23,946 nucleotides of DNA. It comes from a virus. The notes under the pieces were generated by a model. It was not told the origin of the DNA. It worked only from the letters and a program-made list of their open reading frames with translations, and ran no database searches. Made by a program: the position numbers and the translations under genes. Shown here in pieces: positions 8,296 through 17,210 of this stretch; within the stretch, counting starts at the first letter, position 1, and every line of letters starts with the position of its first letter. Where the stretch lies: IMG/VR virus record IMGVR_UViG_3300017776_000187, positions 1-23,946 of that record; one strand, written 5' to 3'.

Positions 8296-10173
8296 TTAAG
8301 GATTTTGGCCTAAATCGGCAAAGGTAAAGTCTAATCTCATTTGCAGCTGGTCACCCGAAGCAACAGCTGGCGTAAAGTTTGCTACTGTTAGTGTTCCAGC
8401 TACTGTTACAGACTGTAAACTATTATCTCCTAAGTTACTAAAATTAACACTTGAAACAGCAACTGTATATGTTGTATTAGTGTTAGATCTAAATTTAGCG
8501 CTACTTCCTACAGCTACAGGCGAAGCAGCTACTGTTACCTCACCTTGTGTGTCGGTTGATAAAGGTAAATCAGGTCTTGATATAGTAATATTTGAGAAAT
8601 TATAAACAACACTTGTGGAGTTAGCAGTTCTACCAGTTACAACAATTGTTTGACTATCAGGGAATATTAAGTTTGCAAAACCAGAATTTGTAATATCAGC
8701 AAACCTAGTTGTTCCTATTAAAAGAACATTGGAATTTCCAGAATTACTACCGCCAGCTACTGTAAAGTCGTCAATATCAAAATTTATACTATGATCAGAA
8801 CTACCGAATTCATTTGTATAATAAGACGTGCCTGTTATTGTTAATCTTTTATCAGCTTGTCCTAATTGATTGTTAGATATAGCAGCTGTTGTTGTGCCTA
8901 TGGTTAAACTAGCGTTTCCAGTTTCAGTTAAGTTTGATTCTGTTAATGTTAAAGAATTACCAAGTGTAGTACTAAAATCAAAAGTTTGATCATCTTCTAT
9001 AATAACAACATAATTAAACAAAGCTTGGCCATCACTACCTCCTGTTTCATGTAAAGGTGTATTAAATATTGGACCTTGAGCTGTGTGGGTTATTGGATTT
9101 CCTTGGTAGTCTGTATAAGCTCTAGTGTAAGAAGTAAAAGAACCTCTTGATGTAGATGTTACTGATACTTCAACCTTTTTAAAACCTCTTCTTTGTATTA
9201 TAAAAGGATTTGATTGACTTGAAGAAAGGTCTATCGTTGTTGGTGATTTTGGAATTATTTCAATATCATAATCATCATCAGCTAGTATTGTTGGAAAATC
9301 AAAAGGATGTTGAGCCTGACCGTTTGCTTGAACAGTAATAGTTCCTGTTTCTGCAGAACCTGTTTGAAAAACACCAGTAGTAAAATTAAAGAACTGATTA
9401 GCATTGTTTTTAAGTTGAAGTCTAAAAGTAGCACCAGGATCTCCAATTACAGTTATTGATCTTCTTGTAAAACTTAATGGCGTTACATCTACATTAGCAA
9501 TATATGCTGTTATTTTATTAGAAGCAGATGGTAAATCTTCTGCTCTTGCATTTATAGCTATAACATCACCTGATACGTTTTCAGCTGGTATGGTAGCATC
9601 TACGTTTACAACCATAGATGTAAATGATGTTCCAGTGCCGTTAGGTGTTTTAGTTACAATGTAATTAGCAACGTCACCAGTAGTTACAGTTACTGTAGGC
9701 TCTTCAATAAAATAATGACCGTTAGTTGCGGCTAGTGTTATTTGAAATAAATCTTTAACTTGTCCTGTGGATCCACTTGCTGTATAAGTTGAGGCTGACA
9801 CAGCTGTAACATCACTGACGGTTACACTGTACGAGCCAGCTATTGTTTTAGGAATATCCTGCTCTCTAAGAGCTCTACCATCAATATCGATTGTAACTGT
9901 ATGATCACTTGTTCCTGGGTTAAATGTATCTTTTAAATCAACAGTAACTAAAACTAAGTTGTCAGCGGCATAAGCGGTGCCTGCGTCAGCAATTGTTATG
10001 CTATTTATAGAAGTTGGTAAAGTGCCAGTGTTGTTTGTAAAATCAACCGCAGCAACTCTAAAACCTTGATCAGGTCTTATCGTTAAAACTTGATTAGCAA
10101 CGCTATTACCTAGTTGAGTTGATGGATCAACTTGAACTGAACTTGAATTTATAGTACAATTATTTAATGCCAT
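8296..10173 (-). CDS. Ser/Thr-rich beta-sandwich repeat protein, probable tail fibre/appendage or surface decoration
   Basis: The 625-aa product is dominated by Thr, Ser, Val, Asn and Gly in alternating beta-strand patterns, with several stretches of roughly 90-110 residues that look like Ig-like or similar beta-sandwich modules (for example around residues 60-130, 225-310 and 420-500). No cysteines stand out, and there is no catalytic motif. Such proteins in phage structural modules are usually fibres, tail appendages or capsid decorations that bind cell-surface glycans. The start codon overlaps the stop of the 1446-aa gene by one base (TAATG), so translation is probably coupled and the two products may assemble together. 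The exact role and the number of repeats need structure prediction. Confidence 0.85.
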   Translation of the reverse strand: MALNNCTINSSSVQVDPSTQLGNSVANQVLTIRPDQGFRVAAVDFTNNTGTLPTSINSITIADAGTAYAADNLVLVTVDLKDTFNPGTSDHTVTIDIDGRALREQDIPKTIAGSYSVTVSDVTAVSASTYTASGSTGQVKDLFQITLAATNGHYFIEEPTVTVTTGDVANYIVTKTPNGTGTSFTSMVVNVDATIPAENVSGDVIAINARAEDLPSASNKITAYIANVDVTPLSFTRRSITVIGDPGATFRLQLKNNANQFFNFTTGVFQTGSAETGTITVQANGQAQHPFDFPTILADDDYDIEIIPKSPTTIDLSSSQSNPFIIQRRGFKKVEVSVTSTSRGSFTSYTRAYTDYQGNPITHTAQGPIFNTPLHETGGSDGQALFNYVVIIEDDQTFDFSTTLGNSLTLTESNLTETGNASLTIGTTTAAISNNQLGQADKRLTITGTSYYTNEFGSSDHSINFDIDDFTVAGGSNSGNSNVLLIGTTRFADITNSGFANLIFPDSQTIVVTGRTANSTSVVYNFSNITISRPDLPLSTDTQGEVTVAASPVAVGSSAKFRSNTNTTYTVAVSSVNFSNLGDNSLQSVTVAGTLTVANFTPAVASGDQLQMRLDFTFADLGQNP

Positions 10174-13100
10174 TAGTCGTTGTTTTCGTTTATTGTTATA
10201 GTTACTTTATTAGTGTAATCATTACTAGCTGTTACGGTTCCACCACCTAAACCTTGAACACTGAACTCACTTGTGTCTATATTTTCAGCTGTGGTTTGTG
10301 TTCCTTGTATATATTCAAACCATTTTCCTTCTTTTTCTTTGAAACTAACCACGTTACCTTCTTGTTTGTCTGAAGTTATAGTATTACTCCACCAACCAGC
10401 TCTTGCGACTCTATTTTCAAAAACATTATCTGAATCACTTCCTGAGTCTATAAATATTCTAGAATCAGAACCTTCATAGTTAAGAGTTTTAAATTGCTTA
10501 ACGGAACCAGAAACTTCGTTAAATATAAATTTAATACTAGAGTTATATTGAACACCATAAAAATTGTTTCTAATTTCATTATCGTGTACCCAAGGTTCTC
10601 CAAATTTAAATGAATAATATAAATTATTTAAGCTTACACCTGCTTCTTGTAAAAAGCTTTTTCTACTTGACCAAGCATTTGTTGTTTCTTTAAAACTAGC
10701 GGTATCAAAATTTAAAGTTAAATTATAAGATTTTTTATTTGTATCATAACTTCCTATAGCTGTAGTCGCAATAGCTAAGTTATCTTTAAAATAATCAGAC
10801 ATACCATATCTTGATATAGGTTCTAATCCATCAGCAGATAATCTTAAAACAACTCCTCTTGCTTTGTCTGTAAAATAAGCTCTATATCCGTATTGAGCAT
10901 AAGATTCAGGGTTTTTACTAATTCCAAACTCACCAGAATAAGGAGTAGCTGTACCTAATACGTTAGAAGAAACTGTTACTTGCTTGCTTCCATCAGCTGT
11001 AAATAATATATCTTTGTTAGTAGGTAGTTTAAAACATTTATCTTCACACAATACATCTAAGCCACCGTGTCTATGTCTCATTAACTGTATTGAACCATAT
11101 ACTGGGTTTAATGATTTAGTTATCTGATCAGCTTGTATAAATTGATTTGTGTTGTTAGTACCACTTATAGAGTTATATAATCCAGAGAATATAACTTGAT
11201 TTGTTTTTCTCTCTTCAGCATATGGTGTATCTAAAACAGTATTAGCTTTTATACCTTTAGGTATTGTAGGAGCGTTAAAATCATCTCTAATTCTATTTGA
11301 CTCAACCCCATTACCAAAACTAAAACAATTTGAATAATTAAGTGTTACTTGACTACCATGTGTACTTTTATTGTAGGCTTGACTAGCTTCATAGAATAAA
11401 TTTAAATCAACAACTTCTTTTGGTTCAGTTTCAAATATAGCTGGATTATTACTAGTGAAACCATCACCATCCATATAAGGATCTAAAAACTCTATAGAAG
11501 TTGCTGTTGCTTTTGAATTATGGTTATTATCACCTGGAACCCAAAGTAGCTGCTTGTCTAATTCTAAACTAAAACCTATAAGTCTTTCACTACCATACTT
11601 ACCGGCATACATTCTTCTTCCTCTATTATAAGGAACATAATAATTTCTTCTATATGCTTTTATAGTATAAACTGTTTGATCTGGATCATCTGCAAACCTA
11701 AACTTTGAGTTTTTCATCTCCATCAGTGAAATAGCTTTTTTAAACTGAGGTCTATAGTCTCTCTCAAAGTTATTCCAGTGACCCCATCTAGCGCTTCTAT
11801 CTTTACCTCCCCACCAATGGTAAGCTATTTCTATAAAGTTATTACCTGCTACAGCGCCTAAACCACCAGCTTGTCTAGCGGCGTTAGCTGTAGCGTGCCT
11901 ACCTTTGTACTTACCACCACCTGTTAAAGAGGTATCGTATGTACCACCACCATCTCTATATCTGTACATTACTCCCCAGTCAGCTATATGCCACTCAGCT
12001 GATCTTGCGCTTATACCTTGTGAGTGAGGATAACTTCCCTTGTTAGAATCTTGCCACCATGATTTACTAGAGTTTTGATTAGTTCTCATATCATAAGTAG
12101 GTAGTGTTGATGCTATTTTGTAGTCGTCAGGATTCTCGTTTCTCAATATAGCCTGTTCTAATACTCCGTCTCTTTCTATTTTAGTAAAAAATCTACCAGA
12201 AAATTCTGGTTTTACTTTCATTTGTTTTTGAGCTATCTCCATTGATATAGAGTCGTTAGCAGCGTCAAACTCTGTAGCATCACTATGTCTTGTAAACCTT
12301 ATATCGTCTTCTTCAAACCTTTCTTCTATTTCAACTCTGTAAAACCTGTTGTTTGAAGTTCCATCATCAAAATATTGTATATTTGCAATATTATAATATT
12401 TAGAAACACCTCCATTACCTAAAAATCTAAGAACTAAATCAGATAGTGAATGAACAGGTACTTGAAACATGTTACCATGCCTATTACTTGGGTCTGCGCC
12501 ACCGAAAACTTTTTCCCACTTAACTCTATTTACGTTAACATGACCACCGTCATCTTTTGGAAAACCATCTAAATCTCTAAATATATTTTCACCTGTAGTA
12601 TCTGTGTTAACAGCTGATAAAATACCTTTAGAAACTTTATCTTCTTTTAAAAATATAGGAGCTTCGTTTTCTATAGCTATAATTTTATATCTAGCTTCAT
12701 CTTCGACAAATAAATCATCATCGTGTGTTTTCTTTAATATTAAAAAAGTTTCTTCTGTTAATTTATTTCTTTCAGCAGAAGGAAAGCTAATCCAAACGTT
12801 ACCATCTTCAGCTTGATACCATCTATCCATTGCTACGTTATAATACTCGTCAGATGATTCTTTTACAAAATATTTATACGATTCAGCCCAATAAGGTATT
12901 GGACTAATTATACTAACCTGTATAACATTGTGTTGTATTGATGCTTCTTTTCCTAACGTAACAGAACCTGTCGGATCTGTAAATACAGGTGTTTCTCTTC
13001 CATATTTATCTCTATAAACAACACCTATTTGGTATGTTCTAATAGATTTTAATGACCTTTGAGGCTCTCTTATTTGAACAGGTATGTTTGTATTTTGAGT

Positions 13101-14513
13101 TATATTAACATTAAACTTGACACTTATATCATTATTAGAAGCGTCTTTAATATCAAAGTTTTCTAGATAATTACCATACATTATTCTATTAGCTGACATA
13201 GCTTGAGCTTTTGCTAATCTAGGCACGTTATCATATGGTCTTAGAGATTGTATTGCTGGTAAAACTTTAAATATAACATCTGATGTTATTTCAATTTCAC
13301 CGTTGGTTCCAGCTGTATATTCTGGATCAGATTTTTTAATGCTTTGAACTATATATAGATTGTTGTTAGAACTTTCTTTATATATTATGTCTATTTCTTT
13401 TACTCCAAAAGGAGCGCTAGCTGTAAAACCTCCTATTTTTAATGACCTTAGAGTGTTAACCATACCTTTATTATAACCTTTTTTAGGATCGTAATCAAAA
13501 TCACTTGGTAAAAAAGCAACCTGTGTATAAGGACCTATTGCTGAATATTCATTATCATCGTATTTATATCTATAAGCAAATTGAGGAAACTTAAATTCAA
13601 ATACAGCTTTTTTCTGAACTAAAACTGCAGACCAGTTTTGAAGATCATCAGCTATATCCTCAGGCATAACATCTATATTTATTTTAAATGTAGAAGTCTG
13701 TGTTGGAAAAACCTCAACTATACTTATTATTATTTCTTCATCTTCCTCTTCTTCTTCAGCGTCTAAAACTTTAATTTTAATTTTGTCTCCAACTATAAAA
13801 TTAGCTGCAGATGTAAAAGTAAAATTGCTATTACCGGTAGGATATGGACCTGTTGGTAGAGGTTCACCATTAGCATCTGTAAAGCTAGTCTGCATTAATG
13901 TAGTTTCTATTATACCACTTCTTAATGAGTTAGACATCACTATGCTAGGCTCTGTAGTTGGAGCTTTTTTAATCATTGTTATTTGATCTTCTGTAAAAGA
14001 CGAGCCGTTTATTTGAGTATGTTGAAAAGACGCGTTTGATGCGTTGTAACCTCTCCAGGTTTTTATGTTTATTTTTTTAGGCTCTGTTCTATTGTCAGAC
14101 CAAAACAACAAGTCATCTATTATGTTTATACCTGTTATTTTAAAATTTATATTAAAATCTAGAACACCAAGAGCATCTACTAAAATAGGGTGATAATCGT
14201 TTAAAATTTGATCATACTCTATTATAACAGACTTGCTATCACTAGCAACAAACCAGTATATTTTTTCGTTTTTAGTATCAGTAAAAACTCCAACAGTCTG
14301 AGGATTATTGCCTAATAAACCTTTTTGTCCTTGTAAGCTGTCACCATAAGGTAATCTGTTACCAAGAACATTTTGCACAGCACCAACATCTGAACCTTCA
14401 GAGCTTGATACTTGTATGTTTAAAGCATCTCTATATTGACCATTAGGAACTAATCTTTCGTCGAGGTCCTTGTTCATAGCACCTCCACCAAATTGTCTCT
14501 TTAATTCTGGCAT
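10173..14513 (-). CDS. Large tail nozzle/muzzle-like protein (1446 aa)
   Basis: The N-terminus (residues 9-50: Gly-rich, then NKDLDERLVPNGQYRDALN and a conserved VGAVQNVLGN) looks like the start of large phage tail nozzle or stabilisation proteins, which open with a beta-propeller (P22 gp10 and T7 gp12 are functional analogues). The rest alternates aromatic-rich beta-strands with many Trp, Tyr and Asn residues and no membrane segment. Residues 253-260 form an acidic run of Glu/Asp, probably a surface loop. Length far exceeds T7 gp12 (about 790 aa) but is in the range of the muzzle protein of crAss-like phages as I recall it. It follows the adaptor gene after one base (TAATATG junction) and overlaps the fibre-like gene, consistent with tail-tip assembly. 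Nozzle is the best call; a very large tail-hub protein is the alternative. Confidence 0.85.
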   Translation of the reverse strand: MPELKRQFGGGAMNKDLDERLVPNGQYRDALNIQVSSSEGSDVGAVQNVLGNRLPYGDSLQGQKGLLGNNPQTVGVFTDTKNEKIYWFVASDSKSVIIEYDQILNDYHPILVDALGVLDFNINFKITGINIIDDLLFWSDNRTEPKKINIKTWRGYNASNASFQHTQINGSSFTEDQITMIKKAPTTEPSIVMSNSLRSGIIETTLMQTSFTDANGEPLPTGPYPTGNSNFTFTSAANFIVGDKIKIKVLDAEEEEEDEEIIISIVEVFPTQTSTFKINIDVMPEDIADDLQNWSAVLVQKKAVFEFKFPQFAYRYKYDDNEYSAIGPYTQVAFLPSDFDYDPKKGYNKGMVNTLRSLKIGGFTASAPFGVKEIDIIYKESSNNNLYIVQSIKKSDPEYTAGTNGEIEITSDVIFKVLPAIQSLRPYDNVPRLAKAQAMSANRIMYGNYLENFDIKDASNNDISVKFNVNITQNTNIPVQIREPQRSLKSIRTYQIGVVYRDKYGRETPVFTDPTGSVTLGKEASIQHNVIQVSIISPIPYWAESYKYFVKESSDEYYNVAMDRWYQAEDGNVWISFPSAERNKLTEETFLILKKTHDDDLFVEDEARYKIIAIENEAPIFLKEDKVSKGILSAVNTDTTGENIFRDLDGFPKDDGGHVNVNRVKWEKVFGGADPSNRHGNMFQVPVHSLSDLVLRFLGNGGVSKYYNIANIQYFDDGTSNNRFYRVEIEERFEEDDIRFTRHSDATEFDAANDSISMEIAQKQMKVKPEFSGRFFTKIERDGVLEQAILRNENPDDYKIASTLPTYDMRTNQNSSKSWWQDSNKGSYPHSQGISARSAEWHIADWGVMYRYRDGGGTYDTSLTGGGKYKGRHATANAARQAGGLGAVAGNNFIEIAYHWWGGKDRSARWGHWNNFERDYRPQFKKAISLMEMKNSKFRFADDPDQTVYTIKAYRRNYYVPYNRGRRMYAGKYGSERLIGFSLELDKQLLWVPGDNNHNSKATATSIEFLDPYMDGDGFTSNNPAIFETEPKEVVDLNLFYEASQAYNKSTHGSQVTLNYSNCFSFGNGVESNRIRDDFNAPTIPKGIKANTVLDTPYAEERKTNQVIFSGLYNSISGTNNTNQFIQADQITKSLNPVYGSIQLMRHRHGGLDVLCEDKCFKLPTNKDILFTADGSKQVTVSSNVLGTATPYSGEFGISKNPESYAQYGYRAYFTDKARGVVLRLSADGLEPISRYGMSDYFKDNLAIATTAIGSYDTNKKSYNLTLNFDTASFKETTNAWSSRKSFLQEAGVSLNNLYYSFKFGEPWVHDNEIRNNFYGVQYNSSIKFIFNEVSGSVKQFKTLNYEGSDSRIFIDSGSDSDNVFENRVARAGWWSNTITSDKQEGNVVSFKEKEGKWFEYIQGTQTTAENIDTSEFSVQGLGGGTVTASNDYTNKVTITINENND

Positions 14514-14514
14514 A

Positions 14515-15603
14515 TTAGTGTTTTATAATTTTTGATTTGTTTTTCATTATTAGGTTAATCTCTTCTATTTTAAGATTAGATAATCTTAACTTAGCTTGTC
14601 TTATAGCTGCAAATCTTTCTTTTTTATATCTAGCTATAACAAATTCTGGAGTTCCAGCTCTTGAAGATAATATACCGTGAGCCGCCCATTTATATACTGC
14701 CTCTTCAGCAAACTTATGAATCCTTAACTCTTCTTCAGTACCTAAGTTATCACTTATGTATTTTAAAGTTACAGTCTTACCGTTTATACCTGAGCTAAAA
14801 TATATAAAACCTCTACTGTTATCTATAAAGTAAAGACCGTTAAATTGAGAGTTTTCAGGTGTTAAACCAAATCTTCTACCTTCAGCTAAAGTAGCGTCAA
14901 CATCTGGGCCACTAACAGTTTCAACAGTGTTTGTAGGTTGGTCAGCGTTTTGAAAATCTATCCAAGTGTTTGAGTCTACAGCTTCTAATAGTGTTTCGTC
15001 TTCATTAAATATATAATCAAAAGCATTATCTTGTAGTAAAGCTTTTGGGTTACTTGTTTTTCTTGCTGGATATAGTATTCTTTCAATACCAGCATTATCT
15101 TTCCAAGATAACTGAACATAGTTTACATAATCATGAGGTAGCCTCATTTTTAAAGATGGTGGTATTTCTATTTCTTGTGATTTTTCAGATCTTAAAGTAT
15201 CATAGCTTAATTCCGCTATAGCTCTTTGAATATGAAAAGATATTTCAGGTACTTTAACTTTTCTTATTATCTTGTCTTCACCTACATAGTTAACTTGAAA
15301 GTTAGCTATTAAATCATTTATAGCTACATATTGATAGTTACCAAGTTGTTCACTGGGTGTTATCTGTCTAACTAAAACAGAAGTACCAGATGCTAAAGCG
15401 GGGTTCATTGTAATAACACCACTACTAGCGTTGTAAGAGTATAAATTTGAATTTATCTCACTACCGTTTATGAAAACATCAAAATCAGCCTCTAACGTTG
15501 GTAGAGGGCTAAAAGTTAAAGCAGGTAAAGCTGCATTACCATTACTAACTAAAGTCTGACTATTATCGTAATACTGTCTTTGTGTTCCTTGAAATAATGG
15601 CAT
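14515..15603 (-). CDS. Head-tail adaptor/ring protein with T7 tail-fibre-like N-terminal domain (362 aa)
   Basis: Residues 1-83 look like the N-terminal virion-anchoring domain of T7-type tail fibres: an FDVFINGSEI strand, then a Tyr-rich strand, a VITMNPA strand and a closing VLVRQITP. The middle (about 115-290) is beta-rich with a predicted helix starting at ISFHIQRAIAEL, and residues 292-360 are strongly helical (RIHKFAEEAVYKWAAHG followed by Lys/Arg-rich helices). The latter layout fits tail-adaptor or tail-tubular ring proteins. Position between a second ring candidate and the nozzle protein supports a role in joining portal to tail. It is separated by 3 nt from the upstream gene and 1 nt from the downstream gene. 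The combination of a fibre-anchor-like domain with an adaptor body is unusual. The N-terminal assignment is by pattern only. Confidence 0.85.
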   Translation of the reverse strand: MPLFQGTQRQYYDNSQTLVSNGNAALPALTFSPLPTLEADFDVFINGSEINSNLYSYNASSGVITMNPALASGTSVLVRQITPSEQLGNYQYVAINDLIANFQVNYVGEDKIIRKVKVPEISFHIQRAIAELSYDTLRSEKSQEIEIPPSLKMRLPHDYVNYVQLSWKDNAGIERILYPARKTSNPKALLQDNAFDYIFNEDETLLEAVDSNTWIDFQNADQPTNTVETVSGPDVDATLAEGRRFGLTPENSQFNGLYFIDNSRGFIYFSSGINGKTVTLKYISDNLGTEEELRIHKFAEEAVYKWAAHGILSSRAGTPEFVIARYKKERFAAIRQAKLRLSNLKIEEINLIMKNKSKIIKH

Positions 15604-15606
15604 ATC

Positions 15607-16344
15607 TTATTGTTTTTCTGATTTTATATTTATTAATTCTTCACCAGCTAAAGATTGATAAAGTGCAGGATCTTTAATTACTATACCAGATAAAGCACAT
15701 ATCTTAAAAACTAAATCTGTTTCTTCTGACTGATGTAATTCAAAATGTGTAGTGTAAGAAGCTGCTGGATTGTACAAAGGTTTGTCTTGAACCATAGTGT
15801 AACCCCATCTAACAGTTGTTGGTCTAGCTACGTAGTTGCAGTAAACTTCTGAAGTTATAGCCTCAGGATAAACCTGTATTCTTCGTTCTCTGTTTGTTTG
15901 ATTGTCCCCAGCTACTGAATACCTAACATATATAGGTCTAGTTAGTGTTGGTTCTGTTAAAGGTGAGCTTAGATATATGTGATGTTCGTTTTGTTCAACG
16001 TTTTCAATTTCATAATATCTATTAAGTTTTTTATGATATAAAGCGCCCATACGGTAATAATCAGGTAATACACCTACTCCGCTACCACTGCTCATATCTA
16101 CTGTCACTCTGTATTTTTCAAAGTGATCTATTTTTTCTTGTAAAATATCTACAGTATCTGCATATATAGTTTCATTTATGCTGTCTGTTCTATGATATTG
16201 ATTTAAATCATAGAAGTATTGCTCAAATATATCCATCTGAGCTTGATTAGCAAGTATATTAAACTCCTGTGGAGTTATATATCCTCTTTGCTCTTTATTA
16301 GCAATGGTTAATACTCTTTGATATACTGTATTTATATTGACCAT
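15607..16344 (-). CDS. Probable head-tail connector / ring protein (245 aa)
   Basis: The N-terminal helices (VYQRVLTIANKEQRGYITP, residues 7-25, then FNILANQAQMDIFEQYFYDL) are typical of a small adaptor that packs against the portal in Bacteroidota and marine podophages. The remainder is beta-rich (residues 75-190) with a short C-terminal helical part. No catalytic residues or membrane segments are seen. It lies between the capsid and nozzle genes, next to another adaptor candidate, so the two may form successive rings under the portal (compare the T7 gp11 position). Preceded by an A-rich leader with an upstream hairpin (16365-16389) and no Shine-Dalgarno motif. The family assignment rests on remembered sequence style and gene order. 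Confidence 0.85.
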   Translation of the reverse strand: MVNINTVYQRVLTIANKEQRGYITPQEFNILANQAQMDIFEQYFYDLNQYHRTDSINETIYADTVDILQEKIDHFEKYRVTVDMSSGSGVGVLPDYYRMGALYHKKLNRYYEIENVEQNEHHIYLSSPLTEPTLTRPIYVRYSVAGDNQTNRERRIQVYPEAITSEVYCNYVARPTTVRWGYTMVQDKPLYNPAASYTTHFELHQSEETDLVFKICALSGIVIKDPALYQSLAGEELINIKSEKQ

Positions 16345-16364
16345 ATTTTTTTTGTTTTATAGTA

Positions 16365-16389
16365 GTAGTCACCCATATAGAGTGACTAC
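16365..16389. repeat. 8-bp perfect inverted repeat in gap before connector gene
   Basis: GTAGTCAC and GTGACTAC are separated by nine bases, in the gap between the 242-aa gene and the 245-aa connector gene. On the coding strand the hairpin is followed by TACTATAAAACAAAAAAAA rather than a T tract, so it is not an intrinsic terminator for these genes. It could be an RNA-processing or stability element, an operator, or chance. Confidence 0.6.
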
Positions 16390-16404
16390 CCTATAAAGTG
16401 ATTA

Positions 16405-17133
16405 TTAATTTAATCTTTTTTCAATTGTTTGAAAAGCAGCCATACCTTCATCAGTTTTAAACCAAGCGGCTAGTGCTGAATAAGGATGCTCTTCATGTGG
16501 TACTTCAAATAGTTTTCTACCATTTGATTTCCATTTAAATGTTCTTTGATCTTGTGTAAGTTCTAATATACCAGCTTCAGTAGCTTTAATACCTATGTTT
16601 CTCAACATAATGTTATCATCTTGAACCAAGTCTAAAAACATTTTAGGACTTCTTTGAGCCATAATAATAAGATCTCTTCTTATTTCTTTAGTGGTCATTT
16701 TACTAACCTCACTACCAATTTCAACTCTTAATATAGCTTCAGCTTGCTCTATTTCCATATCTTTAGCATATTTCATAGATTCTACTTGAAACTCTAAGAA
16801 ATCTAACTGATCTTCAGCTATTTCAACTTTATCGTGTTCTTTGAATAACTTACCGTTTAATGGGTGTTTTTCTAAAAACTTTATTAAGTTTTGTTGTCTA
16901 CCTTCTACGTGCATTTTACCGTTTCTAAAAGCAATATGTCCTAAAGTTGCAGGACCAACTTGTTCATCAACAAATGGTGACTTTTGGTTTGTAGCATATC
17001 TTAATTCTCTATTGTAACCTTTTTCAGGGTCAAACCACATTAAAGGGTTTTTTCTAGTATGTCTTGATGGTATTTTATTTAATATTGGTTGATACCTACC
17101 AATTAACTCATACAATTTATCTTTGTATTCCAT
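16405..17133 (-). CDS. Conserved-looking hypothetical protein downstream of capsid gene (242 aa)
   Basis: I do not recognise this family. It is soluble, charged and largely helical, without signal peptide, membrane segment or clear catalytic motif. Residues 12-55 are basic and aromatic (RYQPILNKIPSRHTRKNPL, WFDPEKGYN), residues 62-100 contain a GHIAFRNGKMHVEGRQQNL segment and a short Lys-rich helix, and residues 105-165 form Glu/Lys-rich helices. It lies between the capsid terminator and the adaptor genes, where head completion, decoration or connector proteins are normally encoded, but a non-structural role (for example nucleic-acid binding suggested by the basic N-terminus) is possible. The gene starts about 24 nt past the capsid terminator, so its expression probably depends on read-through or on a local promoter I could not identify. 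Confidence 0.8.
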   Translation of the reverse strand: MEYKDKLYELIGRYQPILNKIPSRHTRKNPLMWFDPEKGYNRELRYATNQKSPFVDEQVGPATLGHIAFRNGKMHVEGRQQNLIKFLEKHPLNGKLFKEHDKVEIAEDQLDFLEFQVESMKYAKDMEIEQAEAILRVEIGSEVSKMTTKEIRRDLIIMAQRSPKMFLDLVQDDNIMLRNIGIKATEAGILELTQDQRTFKWKSNGRKLFEVPHEEHPYSALAAWFKTDEGMAAFQTIEKRLN

Positions 17134-17156
17134 AATATAATATAATTAAAAAGTTT

Positions 17157-17195
17157 AAAAAAATAAGGTATTGGGCGCCGAAGCGCCCTTACCTT
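17157..17195 (-). terminator. Strong intrinsic terminator after capsid gene (UUCG tetraloop)
   Basis: On the minus strand, AAGGTA and then GGGCGC lead into a TTCG loop closed by GCGCCC and TACCTT, followed by ATTTTTTT. The inner stem of six G-C-type pairs carries the extra-stable cUUCGg loop; a second six-pair stem lies below a small internal loop. A seven-T tract follows within three bases. This is a textbook Rho-independent terminator and starts 16 bases past the capsid stop. It should cap transcripts of the terminase-portal-scaffold-capsid group and lower expression of the genes further left. Confidence 0.93.
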
Positions 17196-17210
17196 AATAG
17201 TTATTAGCAA

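Noticed and set aside
16365-16389. Hairpin as a terminator
   Set aside because: It lacks a T tract on the coding strand side and sits immediately before a start codon.
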